From: Apiospora phragmitis
Taxonomy: Eukaryota > Ascomycota > Sordariomycetes > Amphisphaeriales > Apiosporaceae
Assembly (NCBI GenBank): GCA_038363925.1
Contig: JAQQWL010000009.1
Coordinates: forward strand, 2,604,001-2,668,000
Direction of reading: 5' to 3'
DNA length: 64,000 nucleotides
This document shows, in pieces, positions 22,433 to 34,373 of the stretch (the first letter of the stretch is position 1; the number at the start of each line of letters is the position of its first letter). The position numbers were made by a program, and so were the translations under genes. A model generated the notes under the pieces. It made no database searches and was not told the DNA's origin. It saw only the letters and a program-made list of their open reading frames with translations.

Positions 22433-23291
22433 AGAAAGAGAAAAAAAGAAAGTACATTTACTGGCGAAGAAAATGGGGTTTAAAGGGGAAATCTTGCATG
22501 GGAGTTCAGGCGCATCTACGTTGACTAAAAAAAAAGTTGGATAAATCAATTTCTATGCATTTCTCAACTGGAACATCCGCAGAAGAGCGAGCATATATGG
22601 GATGATTACAGTACACCAGTAGAATCCTTTATCCAATTCATTGAAAGCTATACAGTGGTCTTGCTGTGCCTGCGATGCACTCCGTGAGATTGTTCGGGGC
22701 TTTGATGCTTACCTCAGGCCAAAAGTAAACTAGAAGGCAATACAACACAGCTCAGGCTTTACAAGTTTGATGGATAGATAATGTTGCGAAATACCACAGC
22801 GGAATATATATAAGACGTTTGTAAACAGTCGGAGTATCTCTATTTTGGACTCGCTGATGATGCCCGAACCCTACAACGCCTTGCCAATATGGTAATGAGT
22901 TTATCGTTTGTTTTCCGGCACAATGGTTTGTTGGCATTCCATTCCCCCCTTTCCTCGAAAAACTATATGCAATTTTCGGGAGATAGTGGTGGCCGGGCCC
23001 GGCTCTATACCAACATATTTTTCATCCAAGAGGGGCCTCTCTCCATCCCATGTGACACCCATCATCCGTCACCGTCGTTATGTTAAGTCCGTCCGTCTCT
23101 TAACCTCCCTTATCGTTTCATCCAGTGCGGTCTCTCCGCCGTCCGTTGTCCCGTCCACTTTGTTCGTACATCCCAACATATAAGGAAAATTAGAGAAGTA
23201 GAAAATGGTAGCAGTAAACGTAACTTTGTGCATGCTATTATTCCTTCCCACCCCAAGCATTGTGTTGGGGTAAGGAGGTTTTATGGTATCG
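22433..23291. other. convergent 3' spacer
   Basis: 860 bp between the DAHP synthase and RIF1 stops; AT-rich, no gene seen. Confidence 0.5.
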
Positions 23292-26200
23292 TCATCTTCG
23301 GGGCTGGCTGTTGCGCGCTCGCCCTCTGCTCTCGGCAATGTAGAGCTCCCTCTTGATGTCGAAAAACATGTCTTCGATCCTGCTGACCTCGTCCCTCGTC
23401 AAGGCCGCGGTGCTCAGCTCCGCGAGCCCCCCTCGAAGCGCCACCATGACCTTCTCCATCGATGATTTCTCAGGTAGTGGGAGCGCCTCGGGGCTCTCCG
23501 CTGGTCCTCCGCTCGGTATCAAGGACGGTGCCTCTGCGGTGGCTGCAGCCATAACTTCAGATGGCTCTGTTGCAACCGAAACATCGTCGTCTTCCTCCTC
23601 GTTCTCCGCCAGCTCTTCTTCCTCTTGGTCCGGCTCTTCCTCCGGCTCTTCCTCCTGCTCCATATCCTCTGACATGGCCACATCAGCAAGATCCACCAGA
23701 GCAGCTCGGGTTTCGTCATCCTCGGTCTTCTCAAACGAGTCGTTGACGGTGGTCTCGGCCCCTTCACTCTGCGAAGCCTCCTGAACGATCTGCAGATGGA
23801 TCGCCTCGCTGTCATCCACAGCCGCGTCAGCGGCCGGCGAAGGGACGTCTGCGTCCATTTCGTCATGGTCGCGCTCGGAAGATCCGGGCGACGAGCCTGA
23901 AGGTTGTTCTCCGCCAGAAATCTCGGACGGCTCCAACGACGTGTCTCAGGCCACAGGTCAGATGATGCTATTGCGGGTTTCACGGGGCGAGGTAGGTGGT
24001 GGAGCTTACTGTCGTTGGCTGGCAGAAGCTGGCAGTCAGGCACCGCCTCGTTGTCCGAATCGACGTCTCTGCGCTGCTTGCGCCTTTTGCTGCCAGAGTC
24101 CTGGGAGTCTTCCTGGGAGCCTTCCTGGGGCCTCTTCCGTTTGTTTTGGGGTTTACCTTTGGAGATCTGGGAGCTGTTGGGTTCGACTGGTGTGGAGGCG
24201 ATGACAGACGGTGCTTCTTCTGACCAGGCCTTATTCCTTGTCGATCTGCGACGTGTTTGTCCAGATATAGTGTTGACAGTAATACACTCCTTTGCAGGCG
24301 ATATTTTCTTTCGGCCGGTCTTTTCCGCCGGTTCCGTGCCATCCTTCGGCAGAGCATGGCATTTTCTCGAATCGAGCTCAACAACAAGACGCAACATGCT
24401 ACGCTCATCCACGTCGCTGGCTTCGAATGAACAATCGGCAGCAGGTTGAGACGCAGCTTTAACGGGTTGCTGCTTTGTCCTAATATGGGATCGCAGGTTC
24501 CGAGGTGAATAATTGGGGCTGCTTAGAGCATCAACATATACGTCGTTGTCGGATCGCGGCGTTCCCTGGTCTTTCTGTAATCTTGGATGGGTCGGAGTAG
24601 CTGGGTCCTTGATAGCTGTTGTTTCAACGGCCACTGGGAGAGAAGGGTCAACCGTGGATAGATCCTGCTCAGCATCCAGTATGTTGGTCTCGTCCTCGAC
24701 GTCGGCATCCTCGTCCTCATCGGCATCCTCATCCTCATCCTCATCGGCGTCCCCGTCCTTATCGGCACCCTCGCCCATTTCCACGTCACCATTCGCTGCT
24801 GTTGGCTGTAGCAGCTCCTCTTCTACCAATACTTCATTAGATGGGTCGGGTGGCGTTGGCACGACTGATCCAGTGTGATGCGATGCTGATTGCCGGTTCT
24901 GCAAAGGCGATTCAGATATGGGCGACGAGGGTGGCCAATCATCCAAAATGATACTACTACTTGACTGAGGCTTGCTGAGTTCTGGCATAAGGGGGTACCG
25001 ACGGGGTTGGGGGGTGAAGAAGGCACATCATCCGTCATCTCTTGATCATTGTCGATGATGGCAGCTTGACCCGGCGGGTGTAGGCGTCAAAGAGACGTAA
25101 TCCTCGACCCTACGATGAGATTTAGGAGTCGACCTTTTCTCAGGCGAAGGAGTAGGCGTCGTAGATTTGGCTAATGACAGGCGCGTCGATCTGCGCTGCT
25201 CAACGCTCGACTTGATCTCTGGGAAGAGTGCGGCATTATCCCGCTGTCGATCTCTAACTTTCTCTCTGGCGATCGGTCAACACTTGAGACTCGGCGTTAG
25301 TGTTTGTAGGTGAGGAGGACGCAATCGCGGCGAACTGAATCTGAGAATCATTATGTCTCAGGCGAGGAGTCGTGCTCTTCCTAGTAGACCTTGCCCGCGT
25401 CACTTCAGGTGTGCTATTCGGGTGGCGCTTCGCTGGCAGCGACAGCTGGACGGACCCAGGCGTTGATCGCCTGGATGTTGGCCTTTTCATCTGAGGTGTG
25501 CCGTTGCGTGAACCCCTGTGTGGTTGTTCCAGGGCAGCTGAATCATCCTCCTGGGAATCTACGAAAGATGGCGGCTGCCCACTTGCTTCGTTGCTTGAAT
25601 CGTTCAACCCGGGGAGCACGATATCAACATAGGGTCGAAGTGAAAGCAGCACCGCCTTTAATCTATCGGGGTATTGGATGCTGTCGCTCTGCTCAAATGC
25701 GCCGTTCCACATGATGGTGGCGGTGCTGACTATGTGTTTATGCTTGCTCTCGAAAGCTGAGCACAGCAGTGGCTCAATGGTGTCGAGTTGAAGTTCCTCG
25801 AGGCTATCTGCCTGGGCGAAGATATTGCAAACACGACTCCAAAGTTGTTTGACCTATACAACGTTAGCTTCAACTTTCCAACTTTTCACCGTGTTTTCCG
25901 AGCAACTTACCGCTTCAGACAGTGTGGTTGACTGTCGACTGTTGTATAGTTCATCTGTGTCGCGAATCCAGGCCCCGATCCCGTTCTGGATTATAACCAG
26001 TGCCTTCAACGCCAACTCCTGGTTGCATCGCAGTAGAAAACAGGATATATTTTCCAAGAGAGAGCATATAGCCATGCTTATTGTATCATTGTAGTTGGTA
26101 TATGTCACCTCCAGAAGATGGTTCACGAGCCTGTATAGATTGTCGAAGGGATCGTGAGAGGAAGATTTCGACCCTCCCGCCGAGGTACCCCAAAGTCGGC

Positions 26201-28961
26201 GTCGGGCAACTTCAAGAGCCTGGCGATCTCGTGGGTGCTTTGCGTTTGATATCAATTCCGAGCCGACCTTTAGTAAAGTTGGGTTGGGTATGGTGTCATG
26301 CTGAGTAGTCATGATATCCATAGCACATTTGGCTACAGGTTCGATAATCGAGATAGCGCAGCATGCTTCACCAACGTCTGCTGCAACGCGGACGAAGAGG
26401 TTCTGGAACAAGAACTGCCAGTGTTCCCAAGGCAGATTGGGAGTTGATCTGATGCCACGTTCTAAATGTCTCACAATCTCGCGATACTCATGGCCGATTG
26501 TGGGCTGACCGCTAGAGCTAGAGGACGAATGGCTTGCCTGACTATTTTCTAGACTGTTGGAAAGAGTATCAGAAATCGCTAGCCAGGGGCCAAAGGGAAT
26601 GAGCGTCTCCATGGGAATAAGCTGCATCAATTCCCGAGCGAGGTCGACCTTTGCCCGTGAAGACTTGTTAGAAACGGCGGACAAGAAAGGCGCAAGTATT
26701 CTTTGTATGAGAGTCGCCAAGTCCTGACCATCCACGGTATTCGGTGGGAGTGTGGAAAGGATAGAGAATAGATGGTGTAGCGGGGCCCGTATTTGCCCTT
26801 GGCCCTTCGCAGGTCGGTGAGAGGGAGTTGCAACGGGGACAAACGTATTCTGGTTCCCCATCGAAAGCTGCCTCTCGGTGAATGGGAGTAGCCCAAGAGC
26901 ATCGATCATAGTGCCGATGTAAATGCTGGTAGCTTCAAAGAAAGTGGTAGATTTAGAATCTGTATCCTCCGCTTTTTCTATGCCACGGGACCATACTTTG
27001 AGCAGAAAGGTGAAGGAGTGGGCTACGAAAGTCGCCGTGCCCGTAGAAACCTTGACCTCCTTGCTCGCGGCAGAGGCCACGGCGCCAACGAGGGCCCGCC
27101 AAAGCTTCGCGGTGGCGGACTCGGGCCTGGCCAGCTCGAGATAGTTTCTGTACAATATTGGCTCCACAACTCCAAACACTCGCAAAGCATTATGCCTTAC
27201 CCATTTTGCATCAAGGGCAGGCAAATCTTCTGGCTTGACCAAGGGGTCTGCCCAGACATGATCTTGTTTCCAGATTCTAGGCGTAGTAGAGTCAAGGAGA
27301 CCCGTGAGAATGAGAGCGGCTTGAGAAGTATGATCGTGCGGGAGACCAACTGCTCTCTCTGTTGACTTGACTTCCGCCTCAGGGGCGATCATACGCTGGA
27401 AAAGCGGCCGAATACAAGCATCCCAGAAGGTATCGAGGTGGGCAGTGCTGGTATTTGGTTTGAAAGCATAGTAGTAGAGGTTGCAGATGCTACCAAAAAC
27501 AACCTTGCGCAATTCTGCACTCTGCTTTCCAGTCGACCTGCGCTTCAACTGACTCAAGAAAGGTTGACATATGGTGCCAATCGTTTTGGCGAATGACTGA
27601 TCGTTGAGCTGGAGTGCATAGACGAGACGGTTCCAAGCATAGTTGGCTTCCAATTTTGTTTGAAAGTCACTGCTATTGAAGCAGCTCTGAATGATCTCCA
27701 ACCACGGGCCAAAGAATTCCCAGCGGTCCACAGGGCATCTCATCAGGAGTATCACAACACTCCATATTTGAGGTACTGATGTAGAGTCGGACTTCTCTTT
27801 CAACATTGCCCTGAGACGGCCAATGTACAGTTCGATGTACTTTGTCTCGTCGACTGACATCTGTAGGATCTCCATCACTCGCCTTGAGAATTGCTTCTCT
27901 TTAGCGATGGTGAAGCTAGCCTCCAAACCCAAGGCAATGGCAGCAGCACGGATTTCCTTCATGCTACTGAGCATGTCCTCAAACAAGTCAAGCAACCAGT
28001 CGGAATGTGAGATCATGTGCATCTTTGATTGTTTGATGAGACGCCGATAGATGAAAAGCCGAGACTGGATTATGCTCTTGCCCTTGACCCGGTCCTCAAT
28101 AGTATGAAGAGAGGCCACCAATCTCCCTACGCGGTCGGCAGTCATAACCTTGGCGGAGAAGTCCTGGTAGGCCACCACCTGCATAAGATGGCGAATCACA
28201 TCTTTAGGCGCCGAGGCATCTTCGAAGGATCGAATGCAGTGGTCGATGATGAAGACACCAAAATCGTTTGATAGGGTGGAAGCAATGGCAGGATAGAACA
28301 TGAAGGTGCTGAGGAGCATCAGCGCATGATTGACGAGCGACGAGTCCAAGGATCCCTCGGACGCCTTGGCCGTAATGTCCCGCTGTATGAACTGCATGAA
28401 CAAGCCCATCTTATCTTGTAGAGCAATGCGATCAGGGAGACTGTTTGAGTTCTTCAAGACCCGCACAAGCATCATGTAGGCATCGACCTTCAGGTCTCGA
28501 TCGACCCCTGCGAGCTGCTGAACAGTGGATTCCAACATCTTGACAATGTCAACAGGTCTAGAGCTGCCATCCAACCCCACAGAGGGGTCCAACGGGTTGA
28601 CGACGGGGGGCGACGGTTTGAGTATGGACTTGATCGGTCTACCGCTAGACAGAGTAGATGTTGTCGATGACGTTGATACGGGTGTTGGATGTTGCAGTTT
28701 CGCGTGGTCAACATAGGCGGGAGCTTCGCAGTACTCAGGCTGGCTTGTGAAGCCAACCTTTTTGCGATTCCGCCGCGAGGTGGGGTTGGATAAATCGGAC
28801 GATTCTGGTGAGAAGCTGGGCGGTGTGTGTAGAGACTGGGGACCAAAGATGTGCTTTCTCCTCGAAGTCAAGTCGGAGTTTATGCTCTTCTCCCTGGGTG
28901 GAGTCGGTGGTCGAGCCGGCAAAGCTTCTAGAGCATTGGGAACTATCACTTGCGGTACCAT
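23292..28961 (-). CDS. RIF1: RIF1, telomere and replication-timing regulator
   Basis: Nuclear HEAT-repeat protein limiting telomere length and origin firing through PP1. The open frame extends 5' only to a TTG. The ATG at 28961 fits best because it begins MVPQVIVPNALEALPARPPT, the usual fungal RIF1 start with its LPARPPTPPRE motif. Exon 1 28961-25911, intron 25910-25854 (GTAAGT, GCTAAC, TATAG), exon 2 25853-24010, intron 24009-23945, exon 3 23944-23292. The Rif1_N helical region starts near PVDIVKMLESTVQQL. KVGF (residues 68-71) and SILK (112-115) are PP1-docking motifs. The C-terminal half is acidic and low-complexity (DEDEDEDADEDED) with basic patches (KRRKQRR). Exon 2 contains three one-base frame changes (about 25268, 25067, 25007); allowing for them, the length is a multiple of three, about 1848 aa. 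Confidence 0.9.
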
Positions 28962-30314
28962 GACTGCAAGCCCGCCGCTTGCTGACTTGCTCGGCCACCG
29001 CTGGATGCCCCTGCTGTCGACGGTGAGGTCGAATATCATGAGAAACTCGTAGATGTTCGGGCTCGGACGGTTAGGGTTGGGGCGCTGCGCGAGACCGAGA
29101 TGGGACGAGAGACGGCGGCAATCTTCTTGAGACAAAGGCCAATGCAAGCGAGTGGAATTATTTTGGTTGTGGCTCGCTTTTTCGTGGGAAGGAAGCTGGG
29201 TATGAAGTCAAGTACGGAGTGGCAATCATGCCATCAGCCAGGTATAGCGAGCAAAGTTAGGTGGCTTTGCCTTTACAGTGCAATTCTACTAATACCCATC
29301 CGAATAAATTGGATTTTTGAGAAACGCGTTGAGCTCGCGCCGAAAGACCAGGTAACAGGGTCGCGTGACGCGTTCTTGGGTCAGCAGCGCACCCTTGTTA
29401 AAGTGGTTTCCCCAGCCTTTTCGGTTCCCGACGCGCAGGGGCGATGCACGGACCTGCTGTCCAGCTACGACGGTTGCCTTGCTGCCTTGCTGCCTTGCTG
29501 CTTACCTAAGGTAGTGCAGTACGTTCTGGAATGGAAATGCGGGGCGGTCCAGGGTTGCGCCACAGCGTGCGGAGCAAGCTGAATCAGATCAGAGGTTGAA
29601 TCCCAACATTCGGCGGGGTCTTCCCGCACCTTGACGTTTGCACCGGGCCGGATGAATGAATCGAGTTGTAGTCGTATTCTCCAGCTCGCCTTAGTTTGTC
29701 CCATGCTACATGCTACTGGATTCGTACATGCCCATCTCCCTTAGCTGCGGTTATACTTAAGGGTTTCGGTCTTCTTAGGAATTAGCTGCTTCAGCGTATG
29801 TTCTGCTGCGTAGTAGATTCCAGTGCACATCTACCTATTCATACCTAGCCCCATCTGCTACCTGTTCAGTACTGCAGTTTCATCTTTGCTCCTGTCGAGT
29901 ATCTTTTCAGTGCTGAGTTCTGGGAGGCGTCGGTCGTTACTGGTCTCTGAATCCGAACTGCCCCAATCAGCCTCTTAGGTACGTCGTCTGCCGCCCATGC
30001 ACACAATTACCGTTCTCTTCCAATGTATCTGTTTTAGACCTGCTACGTCTCGATTACTTGCGAATCGCGGTTGGTTGTCCGGCTTAGGCAATACGTGATC
30101 TCTTCCAACAACCCCTTGTCTACATCCAAGCCGCTGCAACATTCCTTATTGTGTTATCAAATAACAACGACTCTGGTTTCGTTTTATTTCACCGTTGAGC
30201 TATCGTTTCCTTTTGACGGGCTTCGTTTGAAGTGCCACTCTCCAGATCGTTCAACTTCTAGAGCTACAGTCTTTACTTTTACACACCTGTCTTTTCTGAA
30301 GGCTTACGCTGACC
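28962..30314. promoter_or_regulatory. bidirectional promoter RIF1 / RIC8 with two MCB boxes
   Basis: 1.35 kb between divergent genes. ACGCGT (MluI cell-cycle box) occurs at 29324-29329 and 29368-29373, about 360-410 bp upstream of the RIF1 ATG. The RIC8 side is pyrimidine-rich over the last 250 bp. Confidence 0.5.
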
Positions 30315-32049
30315 ATGCCTCAACAGCCTCACCAAGAGAGACCTAGCCGTCTCAAGCGACTGTTCTCACACCAAAACAGCCCCCTTTCTAGCCCCAAAAT
30401 AGCACCTGACGTTAAAGAGGCCGGGATGGCACAAGACAATCCGCAGCCTGTCATGGGCAACTTGGTTGGCCCAGGTCAGTTGGCCGCATATAAGTTCCGG
30501 ACTTTCATTCACTAAACGTGCAAACAGAGAAACTGTCTGCGGTAACTGAATTGATGTCAAAGTTGAGCAAGGACTTGGATGCTATCTGCCTCTTACCTGA
30601 TCGTGAGTCTCTGAGTACTTTTCGAAGCCGAGTGGCTAGTTCTAACCTGCCCTCAGAACGAGATGCCGCATTGGAAGAACTCAAGATATATGGAAGGAAC
30701 CCACATAATGCAGATCCGATCTTCACGAAGCAGGTAAGGCTGAGTCGATTCCAATGCTCCCGGGTTTTGCTCATTAGACCACTCAGGGGATCGAGACACT
30801 CGCCCGGCATGCATTTCATAGCCCTTCAAGCAAAACGTCAAGAAATGCTTTGCGGTGTCTATGCAATGCCATGCTGTTGAAGCCCGAGACTCGGCAAATG
30901 TTTGTTGACTTGGGCTTTGAATCGAAAGCTTGCAGTCAACTCAAGAATGATAACAGGGATGATGAGTTTCTTATCTCGAGGGTCATTTTCCTCACCACTT
31001 ATAACACCAATGTGGACATAGAAGCTTTAGTCGACAAGCATAACATAGCAAGTATCATCGCCAAGAACCTCGAACGGCATGCTAAACGATCCGCCACACC
31101 GGAGTCGCCTAGCGATGCTATGCAAGAAATGGCATTAGTAGAGACTCTCAAACTGCTGTTCAACATTACACACCACTGCAAAGACAGGACTTCCTCGTTT
31201 ACGCCCTGCATACCGCATATTGTCATACTGCTGTGCCAGTCTACCATCGGGTCCAGCAAGCCCTTAGATCCACCTATCGGCACCCTAGTCAACGCTCTGC
31301 TCAACCTGGACCTCGGAGGGAAGGATAGCCAAGCAGCATTGTTCCCACAGGAAGAGAACAATGTGCTCGCCATCCGATTGGTGGAGCTTTTGAACCTCTC
31401 AAGAAAATCTTATAGCAATGAAGAATTTGAGACTACTGTTACAGCTTTGGTCGGGGTTATAAGGGCCATTCACGAGTACGCCCCGGAAGAAGTGAAGGCT
31501 TGGATTCGCGGGCAGCTATTGCCCACCGAGGATGATCGGAACGAAGTACTGGGTCGGAGTAGCACGCTGCCATCTTGGTTGCTTAACAACTCAACCAATC
31601 CAGTCACGCCTCAGTTCAGAGAAGCCATCTCCAACCTTCTGTTTGATATGTCGGATAGGGATGCGACAAAGTTCGTTGACAACGTTGGCTATGGATTCGC
31701 GTCGGGTTTCCTTTTCAACCGAAACCTCCCCATACCTCAGAATGCGCAGGAAGCTTTCGCAAACGCCGAAGGCCGCGAAGTGAATCCAATCACGGGCCAA
31801 TTCCTTGACGCCGAGAAACATCCAACGGTGCCTGAGATGACTGAAGAAGAGAAGAGCGTGAGGCCGAGAGGCTCTACGTCCTCTTTGAAAGGTCAGTAGC
31901 TCTTGAAACCTCCCGGAAGTTTGGTATCGCTAACAACGTGCAGACTGAGAGCCAATGGCCTGATTACTGCGGAAAACCCGGTTCGGACGGCTCAACAATC
32001 GGGTCGGTTCGAAGAGTTACCGGACGATTACGAAGAAAATGTAGACTAA
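30315..32049 (+). CDS. RIC8: RIC8/synembryn, G-alpha chaperone and exchange factor
   Basis: Cytosolic armadillo-fold protein that folds G-alpha subunits and acts as a non-receptor GEF; in filamentous fungi required for growth and conidiation. Exons 30315-30474, 30528-30733, 30787-31891 and 31944-32049; introns have GTCAGT/GTAAGG donors and GCTAAC branch sites. Features: Ser/Pro N-terminus, helical repeats (LSKDLDAICLLPD, ALRCLCNAMLLKPETRQMF, LVETLKLLFNITHHC), the conserved SWLLNNSTNPVT, and DNVGYGFASGFLFNRNLPIP with NPITGQ. The C-terminus is MTEEEK...LYVLFER then LRANGLITAENPV and FEELPDDYEENVD. A one-base loss at 31852-31853 (GAGAAGAGC) shifts the frame inside MTEEEK; allowing for it, total 1578 nt, 525 aa. 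Identity is clear. Confidence 0.92.
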
Positions 32050-33096
32050 AGCACAGCTTAATGAAGTATGGTTGTTCAGAGTCCAGATAAGTGAACCAGT
32101 GGCCTCTGTTCATCGGGAGATGAGTGGTAATCCCCAAGATCCATGTACATAGGTTAGCACCAGCGTTTCAAGTAGTGGCAACACATACTTTCCATGGGAC
32201 ATATTCAAACATTGACTATTACTGGTCTCCATGGAGTGTATCTTCATATACAACTGTATGCCATAATGATCGCCGTTCCTATGTGTCCTAAGATATGTCA
32301 CGTGTGCAGAATTCCGGGAACATATGGTAGGTAGTCTCAGAATTTGATGGTAAGAAGGGACGTATAGCTCGCATACCAGTTCACCCTGTTGCAGACCGGA
32401 TGTTGCGAAGTAATATTTACCAGACTGATTTCCCGTTTTCAAATGGATTCCTACCTACGTGAGGTATGTAGCTTATAGAGAGGCCGTTATGTATTACGCA
32501 ATATGTGACAGAATTACACGTAGAGCTACCTATTGTACGTGTATTAATGAAATAAAAGCACTTGAATTACTTAAAGGAAAAGTCGGTGCTCGATTATTCT
32601 CTAGGCATTTTAAATGATTATATAAAGGCCTAAGTTTATTGTGGGAAAAAAAATAACTTTCTGTTTACCAACTTCTGCACCTGCCAAACTTGAGAATATC
32701 AAGCTTAACGCGTAGGGTGCCTTAAACACTCCCTCATCCCACCCACAAACAGTAGGTCTCCAGGACTTCAACTACATTTTCAGAAAAATATCTAATTACT
32801 TATCCGTTACCATCAACAGCCTGTTTAGCAATTCAGAAAGAGCACTTCCTGTCTCTGTTCTTCACACCTGCCTCTGCGGCCAATCTATTCCCGTGTCCTG
32901 GAGGCAAGCACCTGCCTGCAACGACCCACAGGCAAGGACGAGTGAGTGTTATTTACATATCTTTTTCCCCCTTCTTCATAAAATCTGCCCTCATACCTAA
33001 CATTCATAGCCTGATTCGTATTGGGTAAACTGCATCTTGGTATTTTATATTTTTATTCTATTTTGTTTAAACAGAATTGCAGCTGAACACGAACTG
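32050..33096. other. intergenic, AT-rich; probable 5' UTR intron at right end
   Basis: About 1 kb with no gene. GTGAGT near 32944 and TTTAAACAG ending at 33074 suggest a 5' UTR intron of the chromodomain gene. Confidence 0.45.
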
Positions 33097-34373
33097 ATGG
33101 GCGCGACTGCCTCAACACAACAGCTATCGGAAAATCTTCGACGAACCGCCAGTACTATGCCTCCGCAAGAAGACACATCAGATTCCGAGGGCGGTGGATC
33201 GCCTTCCTCTAGACAACCTCCCCATGGCAAGGAGTAAGCTCAAGACATGATCATGATTGACGATTATTGTATATTTGCTGAATATTGATACTGTAGCTTC
33301 GAGGACCCAGACAGTTCTGAGGACATGGAGGATCAGCCGCCTCTTGTTACCACTGACCTTCCGGAGATGTTGGATGATCATGAGACTGGAAAAAAGAGCA
33401 AGAAAACAACCCGTAAGTTCATTTGTTTCAGTAATATGGTCGATATTACTTAGGCAGTACATGAAGCTAATAGGCCCTTCAAAGATCGCAGCAGTGCTGC
33501 TACCACTCGTGGGGGACAGAAGGGACGTGGAAAGAAAGACGACAGCCCCAAGAAGTCTATTGTTACTCTCGGAGAAGCAGAGGATGATGACATGGATTCG
33601 GATGATTCGGATGATTCGGATGCACGTCAAGTCCACGAGATTGTGAACCGCCTTGGTAAGAAAGCGGAAGAACAGCGCCAGTCTCGTCAGAAAGGCAAAC
33701 ATCTTGCTGAGGAGACGGCCGAGGAGACGGCTGAGGACGCTGACGAGGAAGAAATCCCAGAGCCAGCAAAGAAACGTGGCCGCCCTCGCAAGAATTCCAA
33801 GAAGGAAGAGGCAACTCAGTCGATCTCCAAGTCAACCTCCAAGTGGGTGCCGTCGGGCCTTGGTCGTGGTCGTCCTCGCAAAAGCTCAACGCCACAGTCC
33901 AGTCTCGGAAAAGGCAATGTGCCGGTCAGTTCTCTGAAGCGAAAGGGCGCCAGCAAGGTCGGAGCCGAAACCAGCCCACGAAGATCTGCTCGAGCTGCAG
34001 CCATCGCCGATAAGGCAGCGAAGGCCAAAGCCGCTGATGGCAAAAAGGCATGTGGCTTCTGCAAACCGTTTCGGCTGTTTTCGCATTTTCTGATATTTTA
34101 CAGTCCAATGAGATTCGGGATGCCACTCCTGCCCCTAAGCGCCGTCGCACTACTGGTAAGAAAAGAGGCGCCAACAACAAAGACGACGACCACAATGGAG
34201 TCTACATCGTGGAGGAGATCGTCGGCCACCAGATCGATAAGAAGACGGGAACGTCACTGTTCGAGGTCAAGTGGAAGAACTTCCCCAAGTCCCAGAATAC
34301 CTGGGAGCCAAAGGGTAACCTGGAGGGATGTTCCACGACCCTTAAGGAATATCTCACAAAGATGAAGATCTGA
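33097..34373 (+). CDS. AT-hook plus chromodomain protein
   Basis: Likely nuclear chromatin reader, 370 aa. Exons 33097-33233, 33297-33412, 33458-34047 and 34104-34373 (1113 nt, in phase). The acidic Ser/Asp N-terminus (DSDDSDDSD from an ATTCGG-GATG repeat) precedes two AT-hooks, KKRGRPRKNSKK (near residue 189) and GRGRPRKSS (near 219), and a basic AAKAKAADGKK helix. The C-terminal chromodomain (about 314-364) has VYIVEEIVGHQI, LFEVKWKNF and NTWEP, and retains aromatic cage residues (Tyr of VYIVEE, Trp and Phe of WKNF), so methyl-lysine binding is plausible. The intron at 34048-34103 appears to use a GC donor. The acceptor of the second intron (33457) was chosen by phase. Overall plan resembles Neurospora CDP-2-like heterochromatin proteins, but identity is not established. 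Confidence 0.85.

Noticed and set aside
21080..22549. 489-codon open frame antisense to DAHP synthase
   Set aside because: Val/Leu/Asp/Glu-rich shadow produced by strong GC third-position bias; no motif, and the sense frame is an unmistakable enzyme.
28962..29147. RIF1 start at 29147
   Set aside because: The first codon there is TTG, not ATG; 28961 gives the conserved LPARPPTPPRE N-terminus.
34048..34110. GT donor at GCAT|GTGGCT for the last intron of the chromodomain gene
   Set aside because: It breaks phase with the chromodomain exon, whereas the GC donor keeps it.
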